Source: Mesorhizobium sp. B2-1-8
GTDB lineage: Bacteria > Pseudomonadota > Alphaproteobacteria > Rhizobiales > Rhizobiaceae
DNA: 64,000 nt
Reading direction: 5' to 3'
Assembly (NCBI RefSeq): GCF_006442545.2
Contig: NZ_CP083952.1
Coordinates: forward strand, 4,565,501-4,629,500
Part shown: positions 33,252 through 43,031 of the stretch, in pieces
Layout of the letters: every line of letters begins with the position of its first letter
Position numbering within the stretch: position 1 is the first letter of the stretch
Translations under genes and position numbers: made by a program
The notes under the pieces: model-generated
Databases searched by the model: none
The model's input: only the letters and a program-made list of their open reading frames with translations
Told to the model about the DNA's origin: nothing

Positions 33252-36200
33252 CGCCGCTATACTTGACCCGCATCGAGCTTGTGGAGTTCCGCACCTTCGC
33301 CAAGCTGGATATCGGGCTCGCGGCGGAGCCCGGCATCCTAATCGTGCATGGTAGTAATGGCCTCGGCAAGTCGTCCTTGTTCGATGCGCTCGAATGGTCC
33401 CTGACCGGCGACATCGATCATTTTCGGGCGACCGAAGGCTATAAGAAGTTCGGCAGCTACCTTTGCCGATACGGAAAGCGACTCGGTCCTACCTCGTCGG
33501 CGCTAACTTTTTCCGATGGGAACCGAGTCGAACGCCAGCTTGCGTCGGTCAAATCGACGGTTTCAACGCTGAAAAGCACAGTCGAGAACATAACCGAATT
33601 CTTGCGCAAGCCCGATTGGGATCAGCCTATCTCGGCGCTCAATCGCTATCTTCTCCTAACCCATTTTCTCGGCCAATCGACACTATCGCGACTAACGCAC
33701 CGCAAAGGCGTTGACCGCTTCGACATCCTGAAAGAAGCCTCGCAAAGTGCGGATCTGCAGAAGTTTGGAAACGCGCTCCATGGCCCGGGGACGACTCTTC
33801 CCGCCAGAGCTTTCGTCAATCGCGCCGCCGAACTGAAAGAAGATGCGGACGAGCTCCGAAGCCTTATCGACCAGGAAGCCGAAACCTGGGTCGGCGCGGA
33901 AGTCTCGGGCGCCATGGATGATACGGCGGCGGCGATCCTCGTGGGCGATATCGCCGCTACTACGAAGAGCGCTTGGCCGTTCGTCGCCCGGGAGCCCTTG
34001 CCAGCAGATTGGGCGACCATGTCGGATGCCGGTGCCTTGCAGATCGCGATCGACCAATGCGAGGAGCAGGCGCGCGCTCGCGATTTCGCAATCAACGAGG
34101 CGCGGCGGCTTTTGGCCCAGGTCCAACAGCACCAAACGACGCTCGCTGGGGTGGGTGGGGCAGCCGACGCGGCAGATCGCGAGCTTTCTGCTGCCACGTT
34201 AGCGGTCAGCGATGCCCGCGCGGAGCTTGCCCAGAAGCAGAGCGATTTGGATGAAGCCCTCGCATCTCTGACGGCGGCCCGCGAGTCGCATGGTCAGTAC
34301 ATGAACCTACGACAAACCCTGCAAGCGATGGAAAGCGCGCAAGAAACTCGAGAGGCGACAGCGAGGACCCTCGATGACGCCGGGAGCGCTCTTGCCAAGG
34401 CTGACACTGAGCTCGCACGCAGACAGCGACTGGTCCAGATCGAGAATCGCATTCGCGGCGAGATCGAAAGCTTAGACAAGACGCTAACTTCGATCACAGA
34501 AGCTCGCGACGGAGGCCGGCAGTGGCTGACGCGCGCGGATGTGATCGGTGCTCTGATGGAGGAACTTACGATCGTCGAAACGGACAATCCGACGCTCGGT
34601 GACGACCTTGCGACGGCAGAGCGGCTACTTAAAGAAGCCCAAGCATCCGAAGCCGACAGCAAGCGATTGCTCGAACTCGTTCAGTCTTCGGTCGAGGCAT
34701 TGTCTGTCGCGGTGTCTTCTGTTGCAGCGCATCTGCCAGACGACATGAACCAATGCCCGGTCTGCGCGACAGGCTTCGGCGACGCAGCCGAGCTTCACGC
34801 TCGTGCCAACGCCGCGGCCGAGCGGCTTGCCCCGGTAGTCGCTGTTCAGCAATCCGTCCATGTGCGGGCGCAGGCCGCACTCGCCACGGCCCTTTCCAGC
34901 CACACCCTGCTCGTTGCCACCCGAAGCCGCTTGGTGTCGTTGAACGGGCAGCTCGCGAGCGAACGCGGTGCAAATTCAAGGTTGCTTGAGCGGTTGGGCT
35001 GGGATCCGGCATCGACACGCCAAATGATCGATGCCCGCCTCGCAGACCTGGACAGCGAGCTACAACGCACAGAGACGCAGCGAGGGAGACGCGCGCGTTG
35101 GCTCGGCCGATTTGCCGGTCGACAGACCTCCCCCTTTTCCGAGGCGACGCGTCTTCGAGACGACGCAGGACGCGCGCGGGCGGTAGCGGCGCGGCAACTT
35201 GAGGACGCTACCAATGACGAGCTGCTGGCAGCAGCAGGCTTCCGCGCGCGCGCAACGCAGCTGTTCCCGGATGAGCCTGATATAAGCCACCAGCAGGTCG
35301 ATGCGGCGATCGACGACGCTTCGGCGAAGCATGATCAAGCTCAAGCCGTTTTTGAAGCTGCATCGCGCGCGCTGACCGAGCAGGAACTGCGAATCGGATC
35401 GCTGCAGCAGGCAGAAGCCGGTTTGCGCTTTGCCATAGCCCGAGCGACGGCGGCGCGAAGCGCCGCAGAAACCGCACTCGCCGAATTGCCGGCGCAATGG
35501 CGGGCGCTGGGATGGGCTGACGAGGACATAGTCCCGGTCAACATCGAAGCCGCGGCAGCGGGCCTCAATCGCGCGACCCAGTTCTTGGCTTCGGCCAAAG
35601 CCTCGCTAGAGCGTTTACGCCTCGGGCGCGAAGCATGGGCCCGGCAGTCTGCCCACCGCGGCGCATTCGAGCGGCTTTTCGCGCAAGTCGACCTCGCGCC
35701 CAACAGCACTCGCGAGCAAATTCGCACAGCGGTGTCGCAGAAACTCGAGGCGATCGAAGCCGAATTGGGCGCGACTATCACTTCGAAGGAGATCGCCTCG
35801 AGTGCGAGCGTCGAGATCGCTGAGGCGGTGGACCAGTTCAATGCAGACTATATCAAACCTCTCGATGAGCTCACCAAGCGGATCAATCGAGCCATTCTCT
35901 GTGACGATCGCATCGCCATCAACCTGCGTGTCGGTAAGCGGCAGATAAAGCAAAGCGCGGCTCTTGAAGGACAGCTGCCGAACAGCCTCAATGTCGATCC
36001 GGGCCTCATTCATTCGGAAGGCCAGATGGCGGCGCTCGCTGTCAGCATGCTATGCGGCGCGAGCCTGACCTACCCGTGGTCGCGTTGGCGCGCCCTCGTA
36101 TTCGACGATCCCCTTCAGCACAATGATGCCATTCACGCCTCGGCCTTTGCCGACCTGATCGCCAATCTGGTTGAAGCCAAGGATTACCAAGTACTCCTGT

Positions 36201-36364
36201 CGACGCACGACCTCGGCCAAGCCGAATTCTTACGCCGGAAGTTCGATGCTCGCGGACTTCCGTGCGCCTCGCTCAATCTCCTGGGACTTGGCAAGGCCGG
36301 GGTCGAATGGGAGTTCTTGTCGTCACGCGGCATCGGTACGGAGGCTGCCGTAGCTTCAGCATGA
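33248..36364 (+). CDS. Rad50/SMC-like ABC ATPase of an ABC-3C-like defence system
   Basis: A 1038-residue ATPase. The N-terminal half-site has RTFAKLDIGLAAEPGILIVH and the Walker A GSNGLGKSSLFDALEW. Long coiled-coil arms follow, with a zinc-hook-like CPVCATGFGDAAELHARAN in the middle (around residue 505). The C-terminal half-site shows the signature-like HSEGQMAALAVSML, Walker B RALVFDDPLQHND and the H-loop LLSTHD. ABC-3C and related systems use such an ATPase as the sensor of phage DNA or its replication. ATG at 33248 overlaps the previous stop. It is the last gene of the three-gene operon. Confidence 0.85.
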   Translation: MTPLYLTRIELVEFRTFAKLDIGLAAEPGILIVHGSNGLGKSSLFDALEWSLTGDIDHFRATEGYKKFGSYLCRYGKRLGPTSSALTFSDGNRVERQLASVKSTVSTLKSTVENITEFLRKPDWDQPISALNRYLLLTHFLGQSTLSRLTHRKGVDRFDILKEASQSADLQKFGNALHGPGTTLPARAFVNRAAELKEDADELRSLIDQEAETWVGAEVSGAMDDTAAAILVGDIAATTKSAWPFVAREPLPADWATMSDAGALQIAIDQCEEQARARDFAINEARRLLAQVQQHQTTLAGVGGAADAADRELSAATLAVSDARAELAQKQSDLDEALASLTAARESHGQYMNLRQTLQAMESAQETREATARTLDDAGSALAKADTELARRQRLVQIENRIRGEIESLDKTLTSITEARDGGRQWLTRADVIGALMEELTIVETDNPTLGDDLATAERLLKEAQASEADSKRLLELVQSSVEALSVAVSSVAAHLPDDMNQCPVCATGFGDAAELHARANAAAERLAPVVAVQQSVHVRAQAALATALSSHTLLVATRSRLVSLNGQLASERGANSRLLERLGWDPASTRQMIDARLADLDSELQRTETQRGRRARWLGRFAGRQTSPFSEATRLRDDAGRARAVAARQLEDATNDELLAAAGFRARATQLFPDEPDISHQQVDAAIDDASAKHDQAQAVFEAASRALTEQELRIGSLQQAEAGLRFAIARATAARSAAETALAELPAQWRALGWADEDIVPVNIEAAAAGLNRATQFLASAKASLERLRLGREAWARQSAHRGAFERLFAQVDLAPNSTREQIRTAVSQKLEAIEAELGATITSKEIASSASVEIAEAVDQFNADYIKPLDELTKRINRAILCDDRIAINLRVGKRQIKQSAALEGQLPNSLNVDPGLIHSEGQMAALAVSMLCGASLTYPWSRWRALVFDDPLQHNDAIHASAFADLIANLVEAKDYQVLLSTHDLGQAEFLRRKFDARGLPCASLNLLGLGKAGVEWEFLSSRGIGTEAAVASA

Positions 36365-36453
36365 AGTTCATCACAGGTACGAACCGCCGCAACACGTTCG
36401 AAAATGCTGACGAGCGCAGGCCTACGACTAGATAGCATGCCGAAGGAAGCGTC

Positions 36454-37890
36454 ATGAGTAGCGGCCCCATCATCGCGAAGCTGCCGACTGATCGCCCGGA
36501 CGAAGGCCTTCGTATCGCGTACCATCAGCTCAAGTTTGGTGACTACGAACTTGAGCTGCAACTGACGGCCCATGCGTTGGAGACGGCGACAAAGGCAAAC
36601 GGGGACTTCGAGGCGCCGGCTGAGCCAATCATCCTCGCGCGATATAAGGCCTCGACGAGGACCCTGACGACATATCCGGTCAGCACCACGTTCGGCGCCT
36701 ACTTCTTGGAGCCCAAATATCTGCACCTCGAGACTATCATTCTGGAGGGAGTGGACTCACCGATTGCAATGGAGGAGGGCGACTACGTTTACTATGAGGA
36801 GCTGCCCACTGGCATCATCCGGGAGCCACTCGCCGGCTTGGGGCTGGCCTTTGATATGCGTTTTATAGCACAGGCAGCCGAGCGACAGCCCGGCGTAACA
36901 AAATTGCGGATCTCCGAAGACAAAGGGGTATTTCGCAAGGGCGACGTGCTGTCGATGTCGTACTCACTCTTCAAGAAATTCCGCCGCGACATTAACCGCA
37001 CTCACAAGCGGTCTCTCGACCTAGCGAACAAGGCCAAGCATGAGTACCTAGACGCCAACTTCAACCTTATGCTTGATCCAGAGTTCGAGCTGCCGATCGG
37101 CGACGGCACTCGAAAACCCGTGGCTGACATCCTTGCCGAGACGCTGATCGGCAAGTCGCGATCACCGGAAGCAGAGGCAAAAGCTGCGGCGCGCACGGTG
37201 AAGAAATCGATCAGGACGCTCGCAGAGAAAGAGCCGACTGAACTCCTGGATCTGCGTCGCGAGATCGAACTCGTGTCGCTTGAGGAATTGATCGAGCTAT
37301 TCCAGAAAAAACTCGGCCAGGCGAAACTACCAGAGCGTCACTGGCAGGAATTCTTTGACGGCAACGCCTTCGTCCTGCAGTTGGCCTTTAACCTACCAGC
37401 CTTGGCCTTCGGCGACCAAGTCGCAGTCGGAGGCACCAGGTTCGACGGGTCCGGGGGGAAGCTAGCCGATTACGCAATCAAGCTCGGCTTGTTCGGCAAC
37501 TTGGCGCTGATCGAGATTAAAACGCCGAGGACGGCGCTGCTTGAGAAGAAAACCTATCGGGGCGGCGTGCACGCGCCGTCGCAGGAATTAGTAGGTGCCG
37601 TCACCCAGGTGCTCGACCAGCGCCATCAGTTGCAGAACGAGATCAATAATAAGAAAGTCGCGTCGAAGGCATACGATGTCTTTGCCTACGCCGTGCCTTG
37701 CATCGTTATCGCGGGCTGCGAGCCCGCTACAGACGACGAGAAGAAAAGCTTCGAGCTTTATCGGAACAACCTGCGTGACGTCGTCGTCATCACTTTCGAC
37801 GAGTTGCTGGCTAAGTTGAAAGCGCTACACGAGTTCCTGAGCAAGCCGCCAAACACGGTTGCCGCCCCAACGGGCACCGTGATGCGTTAG
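36454..37890 (+). CDS. sduA: Shedu-type antiphage nuclease (DUF4263)
   Basis: A 478-residue protein whose C-terminal third is a Shedu PD-(D/E)xK nuclease: LPERHWQEFFDGNAFVLQLA, then GGKLADYAIKLGLFGNLALI and EIKTPRTALL (catalytic Asp in LADY, E-x-K in EIK), and YRGGVHAPSQELVGAVTQVL. The N-terminal 300 residues form the variable sensing part. Single-gene Shedu systems protect bacteria against phage by DNA cleavage. It starts 90 bases after the ATPase stop on the same strand, which places it in the same defence island and perhaps the same transcript. Confidence 0.9.
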   Translation: MSSGPIIAKLPTDRPDEGLRIAYHQLKFGDYELELQLTAHALETATKANGDFEAPAEPIILARYKASTRTLTTYPVSTTFGAYFLEPKYLHLETIILEGVDSPIAMEEGDYVYYEELPTGIIREPLAGLGLAFDMRFIAQAAERQPGVTKLRISEDKGVFRKGDVLSMSYSLFKKFRRDINRTHKRSLDLANKAKHEYLDANFNLMLDPEFELPIGDGTRKPVADILAETLIGKSRSPEAEAKAAARTVKKSIRTLAEKEPTELLDLRREIELVSLEELIELFQKKLGQAKLPERHWQEFFDGNAFVLQLAFNLPALAFGDQVAVGGTRFDGSGGKLADYAIKLGLFGNLALIEIKTPRTALLEKKTYRGGVHAPSQELVGAVTQVLDQRHQLQNEINNKKVASKAYDVFAYAVPCIVIAGCEPATDDEKKSFELYRNNLRDVVVITFDELLAKLKALHEFLSKPPNTVAAPTGTVMR

Positions 37891-38164
37891 GCAGGGCACA
37901 TGCGCGTCGACGCCGGAGCATCATTATCCTTTGTTCACTACATGGAGCATTCGGACCTCAAGGAGGCTCTTGCAGTGGGGTGTATCTGCGCAGAGCATAT
38001 GGAACAGGACTATGTGGGGCCGCGTGAACTCTCGCACGTCTCGCAGAGCTGCGACGGGATCGCCCAAATCATCGATGTCTACACAGCTCCATCCGCGTTG
38101 TTGGAAATTCGGTTGAGACCACTTGCCCCTGCTGATGTGAGTGTCCTCGGACATTGCCGATCTT
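37891..38164 (+). other. Short frame of doubtful coding status after the Shedu gene
   Basis: A frame from 37900 to 38202 contains MEHSDLKEALAVGCICAEHM and EQDYVGPRELSHV. The words VGCICAEHMEQDYVGPRE remind me of a small rhizobial family, but the frame overlaps the end of the opposite HEPN-like gene by about 40 bases, and the tail looks unrelated. It may be the remnant of such a gene. Confidence 0.25.
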
Positions 38165-39202
38165 TCACCCCTCCAACGCCATCGCTGTTTCGTCGCGGAT
38201 AATCTTCCCGTGGTGTTCCTCAAGGTGAACTACAAATGCTTCTATTATCCGTTGCGCGTCCCTCATCGTATCTGAAATATCGGCATGCCTAAAATCAAAA
38301 TCTAGCTCCAACTCGTGTATGACACGGTGCCGAAACGCAATCATGTTAGCTAGAGTCGCGTCTAGATCTTTGGCCTTTCCTTTCCGATTTTTACCCGATC
38401 GCAGAATTTTCCGCAAATCGATGCCGAGCCATTCAGAGTATGCTTTTTGAATGCTGGAAACATTCTGAAAACTGTACCAGCTGGTAACAATCTCCTCCAC
38501 AGTCTTTGTTCCCTTGGCGAGCGCGACTGCGTCCTGAAACTCAATTTTCCTTTCCTGCGTACGTAGGTGCGCCTGAGCACGATCTGAATATCGAATAAGA
38601 ATATAGAACGCCTTGCTGAAAAAGCCTTCTAGTGAGGCGACGGCAAAAGGCACGAGTGCGTTATAGAGTATCCTGGTTGGGTCGGCGCGCGCGAGCGTTG
38701 CCAACGATGCATCTTCACTAATCCTAGCCATGGTCTCAAGTTCTGGTGGCAGTGCGAAAATGGTGGCGGACAGATGCTGACTCACGACTTCATAGGCTTG
38801 ATACAGACCGCGTGACGCTGCGTCCCGGAGCTCGGCACGTTCAGCGGAATACCGGTTTCGTCCTCCCCAATCATTGTAGAAATTGCCGCCGAAAAGCGCT
38901 CGCGCCCTTCTGATGGTTTCATTCTGAAAAACCTTGTCGGCACGGCTGCCTGATGAACGGGTGCGCGTGTACAGCGCCCACTCGCAAGGCCCAAGGTTGT
39001 GGGGATCGTCGGTGCATGGGTACACGGTCGCTTCCACACCATCAAAAGACAGATAGTCTGTTGCGTTAAACCAGTGAAAATGGACGCTGCCCTTTGGCCA
39101 GTTCCAAAGGTGCTTTGTAGGCGTATAGCCTAGTGCTCGCAGAAAATCCGTTAGTTGCTTCTTAGACGCCTGTTTGGGGTGCAAGGTTGAATCGACACTC
39201 AT
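38165..39202 (-). CDS. HEPN-like hypothetical protein in the defence island
   Basis: A 345-residue protein of low GC compared with the backbone. The C-terminal half is helical with NMIAFRHRVIHELELDFDFR, an R-x4-H motif (RHRVIH) typical of HEPN ribonucleases, and ASLEGFFSKAFYILIRYSDR upstream resembles the first HEPN helix. The N-terminal part (WPKGSVHFHWFNATDYLSFD) was not recognised. It stands alone, convergent with the Shedu gene. A defence or toxin role is inferred from the motif and the location. Confidence 0.55.
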   Translation of the reverse strand: MSVDSTLHPKQASKKQLTDFLRALGYTPTKHLWNWPKGSVHFHWFNATDYLSFDGVEATVYPCTDDPHNLGPCEWALYTRTRSSGSRADKVFQNETIRRARALFGGNFYNDWGGRNRYSAERAELRDAASRGLYQAYEVVSQHLSATIFALPPELETMARISEDASLATLARADPTRILYNALVPFAVASLEGFFSKAFYILIRYSDRAQAHLRTQERKIEFQDAVALAKGTKTVEEIVTSWYSFQNVSSIQKAYSEWLGIDLRKILRSGKNRKGKAKDLDATLANMIAFRHRVIHELELDFDFRHADISDTMRDAQRIIEAFVVHLEEHHGKIIRDETAMALEG

Positions 39203-39581
39203 GGAAACAGCCTGACACCAATACTTATTGTTTTCCAGTGCGCTACGCCGGCGCGCAAATCCGCACAGCCGGTCGTGTATGCCCGCTTGCGCTCCACCGC
39301 CCCGTGAACCCGGTGTGTGGCGACGTCGAACCCGGCTTCCATTAGAAGGGCATCAACTGTTGTATTGTCAGGGTGCTCAACACGACCGACTATCTGGCGA
39401 CTGAAAATGTGCCGGCGATATCTCGCCCGGTTGGCCACGCTCATGTCTGTTATGGGGTATGTCGAATGGCAGCCTTCTTACAATCCGCAGCTATAGCGGA
39501 CCGACCGCAAGCGGCCCCTTCCCAGTCATTGACCTTGACTCAGAGAGGAGTGTTCAACGTCGACAGCAACGTACCACTCCG
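39203..39581. other. Non-coding stretch between HEPN-like gene and alpA
   Basis: About 380 bases between two minus-strand genes. A minus-strand frame (to 39444) and a plus-strand frame exist, but neither product is recognisable and no good ribosome binding site is visible. It should contain the promoter of the HEPN-like gene. Confidence 0.3.
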
Positions 39582-39797
39582 CTACTCGCTGTTTTTTCGT
39601 GATGCGCCGGTGTGCCATGCAACGGGATCCGCAATCCATCGATTGACATCGGATTCCCGCCAGCCCGCCCCGTTGATGCTTATCTTGATCTGAGCCGGGA
39701 ACGTGCCTTCGGCGATCTTGCGATAGATGGTTGAACGGGACAGGCCGGTCCGGGCAAGGACGGTTTTGAGGCGTATGATACGATCCAGCACGGGCAT
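39582..39797 (-). CDS. AlpA-family phage/plasmid regulator
   Basis: A 71-residue HTH protein: RLKTVLARTGLSRSTIYRKI followed by AEGTFPAQIKI and WRESDVNRWIADP, the complete AlpA pattern. AlpA proteins activate excision genes or regulate islands. It lies 128 bases downstream of the relaxase gene on the same strand. It could control the element's excision or mobilisation. Confidence 0.88.
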   Translation of the reverse strand: MPVLDRIIRLKTVLARTGLSRSTIYRKIAEGTFPAQIKISINGAGWRESDVNRWIADPVAWHTGASRKNSE

Positions 39798-39925
39798 AGC
39801 TTACCTGCACCTCACTGGTTGTTGCTGATTTCTGCTGCGACAGACAGGACGAACCCCTGCCGGAGGCAATCAGGTTTGTCGCCTCAGCCGCCTGCGGAGT
39901 GGAAACGGCGGCAAATCGGCATGCC

Positions 39926-42900
39926 TTAGATCCCAATGCCCCGCCCCTTAGCGATGCCATGGCTGAAGGCGAGTTCGGCCCCCAAGCGACGACCCGAATC
40001 CACGTTGATGCCAAGCTCGTGTTTGCGGTTTGTCAGTAGGGATTCAAGCTGCGGATCGCGTTCAAGGCTCTTGGCCATATCGGACATGGCCGAACGCGTT
40101 AACTTGTAGCCAGACATGTCGCCGGCCTGATATTGCTCCTGTCCGGTACGGTGGAACTTCTGCCAACGTTCCACGAAACGTTCCGCCCGGCGGCCGGGAT
40201 CGATGTCCATCCCGGTACGGATTTCCGTCTCAAGCTGGAGAGCAAGCACGACGCGGCTGACGCGGCCGGCCCCCGCTTCACGAACCAACTCAGGATTCTT
40301 GACGTATGCCGCTTCGGCATCACGCCAGCCATGGGGCCGAACCTTCTCGAAAGCGACGCGCGCATCTCTCAATTCGCGCATCTGCTCGGGACTGCCCTGG
40401 CCATCCGAGTTTCCAGTGCTGAAGATCGCGTCGAGTGCGCGCGCGTGTCGCACAAGCGCCTTCGTGCGAGCGCTGCGCAACGCCACTTCCGCGTCCACCG
40501 GTCCATCTGCCTCGCGCTGCGCTCCTCCGGCAAAAGCTTCACTGCCAGGCGCGGCGACGGCATCTTCGCCTCGCGCTCCACGGTCTTCCCTTGCCGGCCC
40601 AGATCCCCGTTCCTGCCCGGGCTCGGCGTCTGCGGACGAGCGCAACCCGTCCAGCAGCCCGCCGATCCTGTCGCGAAGGTTCTCCGGAATTATGCGGCGC
40701 ACGATCTCGACCACGCGCTGTCGGAAGCTGATACCGCGCCGCTCGGCATAGCTCTGCGCCGGGTCGATCTGCTCGTAATCCGACGCCATGTCCTTGGCCC
40801 GGTCCCGTGACAGCGTCCGGACGAGGCGTTCGCGGTTCGCAAAGTCATCGCCGCCGTAATGCAGGTCCATGCTGTCTCGATGCCGCGAAAGTGCGACGTA
40901 GCTGCCATGTGCATCCATGCCAGGCGTTGCGAGCACATGGGTCCGGTCAACCGTCATGCCCTGCGCCTTGTGAATGGTCGCGGCATAGCCGTGGTCGATG
41001 TGCGCATAGTCTTTCAGGTCGAAGCGAACCGATCTGTCCTCATCTGTGCGCACGGTCATGCTTTGTGTGCTGAGTTTCTCCACAATGCCGAGCGTGCCGT
41101 TCTTGACGCCAAGCCCGCGCTCGTTGTGCAGGAACATGACCCGGTCGCCACTGGCGAAGGTCCTTGCACCGCGTTCGACATTCACGTGGACATCATCGCC
41201 GAGATCGCCGGCAGCGCGCATACGCTCGCGCGCTGCCTGGTTCAGGGCGCGCACCCCGTCGTTTGTGTGGGTAAGGATGATCCGGCTTGCCGTTGGATGC
41301 GCCTGCCTGTCTCGATCCCAGCGCTCGACGAGTTCACCTCGCGCTTCGTCGCGCGTTGCAGCTTGATGCACCATGCCGTGTGCGTCATAGACGTCGATTG
41401 CGGTGCCGATCCTGCCGGTTGCCAGATCGCGCGTGGCATCGCGCTGCCAGTCCTCGCGCTGCCGGCGCACCTGGCCGATTTCCACGCCGCCATGACGCCC
41501 ATGGATCGAGCGGAACGCAGCGCCGGCTTCGATTGCCTGCAACTGCTGCGGATCGCCGACGAGGACGACTTTTGCGCCAGCGTCCGCGGCATGAGAAAGC
41601 ACGCGCTCCAACTGGCGCGTGCCGACCATGCCGGCCTCATCGATCACAAGGACATCGCGCGTAGCGAGCAGATCCCTGCCCTGTCCCCAGCTATGCTCCA
41701 TACTGGCGATGGTGCGCGACGAGATGCCTGAACCGCCTTCAAGGTTCTCGGCGGCAATGCCCGAGAGTGCCGCGCCTCGAACCTCGTAGCCCGCCGCTGC
41801 CCAGGCCTGGCGCGCAACGCCCAGCATGGCGCTTTTGCCCGTACCGGCAAAGCCGATGACGACACCAAGACTTCGGCCGTCGGTGATATGCGCAAGCGCA
41901 TCGGTCTGCTCGCCTGAGAGGACAAGACCGCCTTGCGCTGCGCGCGCCAGCGCTGCCTCACGATGTGCGTCACTCACCGCGTGTCGCTCGTCCAAATCGA
42001 TACGCTCTGCCGCGCGGTGAAGGCGCTGTTCGGTCTCGATCATCTGCCGGGTGGTAAAACGGTCTTCGCCGCGCCTGTCCTTGCCGAGTTCGACCAGATC
42101 GGGTGCGTTGCTGATGGCTGCCAGGACCGTGGTGAATTGCTCCACTCCCTCGCTGTGTCGATGCGCAAACGTCGCAATGTCTTTTCGGGTGAAGGTCGAT
42201 TGCTGATGGGTGATGGCATCGAGCGCCACGGATGAATCGGCAATGATGCGCGCACCATTGTTGCGCGCGATCTCGCGATGCAGTTCGGTACGATCTGCTT
42301 CAGTGTCTCCAGCAGCAAGGCCACTGCCCTCGATGCGCTGGGCTGGAGCACCGATCTGGGTTTGCGGCTCCAAGGCAATGCCCTGCGCCTCCAGACTGCG
42401 ATGATCGATGCGGGCGTCGATGTCGAGTTCGGCCAGGCGCTCGTTGGCAAGCTCCGCCCATCGCTCGCGCCAACGCTCGACCAGTTCAGTCTGGTTCCAG
42501 TCGCGCACCTTCGGACCAAAACCGTTCTCATCGAGCGACCGCATGGTAAGCATGACATGGGCATGCGGTTTTGGACTGCCATCCTCGGCGCTGTCCCAAT
42601 GCATATTAAGATCGGCGACCATGCCTCGGCTGACAAACTCGGCCTGCACAAAGTCCCGCGCCAGTTCGATGCCTTGCGCCTGGCTCAGTTCGCGCGGCAG
42701 GGCGAATTCCACCTCGCGGGCCAACTGCGCATCCTTGCGCACTTCGAAGGCTTCGACATCGTTCCACAGCCGCTCGCGGTCGTTCCACACATCCGGCGCA
42801 CCCTCCGGCAGCATCACCGCGGAATGAACGACGCCGCGCTTGGCGGAGAAGTCATGGCTGCGATCGATCCGCTCGTCGCGCAGCCGCGAGGCCGAGCGGT

Positions 42901-42973
42901 ACGCAGCAGAGGCCACAGCACTCGAGCCGGTCTTGCGGCCAATGACCTTGACGTGAAGATGATAGATCGCCAT
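39926..42973 (-). CDS. traA: Ti-type conjugative relaxase/helicase TraA
   Basis: A 1015-residue MobQ-type relaxase. The N-terminus (MAIYHLHVKVIGRKTGSSAV) starts the relaxase domain, AYRSASRL follows, and the metal-binding HUH-like motif is DLNMHWDSAEDGSPKPHAHV. The TrwC/RecD-like helicase part has Walker A VIGFAGTGKSAMLG, DEAGMVGTRQLERV and GDPQQLQAIEAG. Helicase motifs end with AATIHKAQGMTVDRTH. It would nick oriT and lead the strand into a recipient. Ti TraA proteins are often about 1100 residues or longer, so this one is slightly short. The C-terminus ends in GIAKGRGIGI. The divergent traC and traD lie across a putative oriT. Confidence 0.93.
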   Translation of the reverse strand: MAIYHLHVKVIGRKTGSSAVASAAYRSASRLRDERIDRSHDFSAKRGVVHSAVMLPEGAPDVWNDRERLWNDVEAFEVRKDAQLAREVEFALPRELSQAQGIELARDFVQAEFVSRGMVADLNMHWDSAEDGSPKPHAHVMLTMRSLDENGFGPKVRDWNQTELVERWRERWAELANERLAELDIDARIDHRSLEAQGIALEPQTQIGAPAQRIEGSGLAAGDTEADRTELHREIARNNGARIIADSSVALDAITHQQSTFTRKDIATFAHRHSEGVEQFTTVLAAISNAPDLVELGKDRRGEDRFTTRQMIETEQRLHRAAERIDLDERHAVSDAHREAALARAAQGGLVLSGEQTDALAHITDGRSLGVVIGFAGTGKSAMLGVARQAWAAAGYEVRGAALSGIAAENLEGGSGISSRTIASMEHSWGQGRDLLATRDVLVIDEAGMVGTRQLERVLSHAADAGAKVVLVGDPQQLQAIEAGAAFRSIHGRHGGVEIGQVRRQREDWQRDATRDLATGRIGTAIDVYDAHGMVHQAATRDEARGELVERWDRDRQAHPTASRIILTHTNDGVRALNQAARERMRAAGDLGDDVHVNVERGARTFASGDRVMFLHNERGLGVKNGTLGIVEKLSTQSMTVRTDEDRSVRFDLKDYAHIDHGYAATIHKAQGMTVDRTHVLATPGMDAHGSYVALSRHRDSMDLHYGGDDFANRERLVRTLSRDRAKDMASDYEQIDPAQSYAERRGISFRQRVVEIVRRIIPENLRDRIGGLLDGLRSSADAEPGQERGSGPAREDRGARGEDAVAAPGSEAFAGGAQREADGPVDAEVALRSARTKALVRHARALDAIFSTGNSDGQGSPEQMRELRDARVAFEKVRPHGWRDAEAAYVKNPELVREAGAGRVSRVVLALQLETEIRTGMDIDPGRRAERFVERWQKFHRTGQEQYQAGDMSGYKLTRSAMSDMAKSLERDPQLESLLTNRKHELGINVDSGRRLGAELAFSHGIAKGRGIGI

Positions 42974-43003
42974 CGCGACCAGATCATTTGCACGTCAAAG
43001 CGC

Positions 43004-43031
43004 ACGTCGGCACGACGTATAAGCGCGCCCT
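43004..43031 (+). other. Putative oriT with nic region
   Basis: In the 172 bases between divergent traA and traC there is an inverted repeat ACGTCG-GCA-CGACGT (43004-43018), immediately followed by ATAAGCGCGCCCT (43019-43031). RSF1010/Ti-type (MobQ) origins have a short inverted repeat next to a TAAGTGCGCCCT-like nic sequence, and the position between traA and traCD is the same as on Ti plasmids. Confidence 0.8.

Noticed and set aside
39199..39444. Small minus-strand frame upstream of the HEPN-like gene
   Set aside because: No recognisable product or ribosome binding site; it overlaps the start of the HEPN-like gene.
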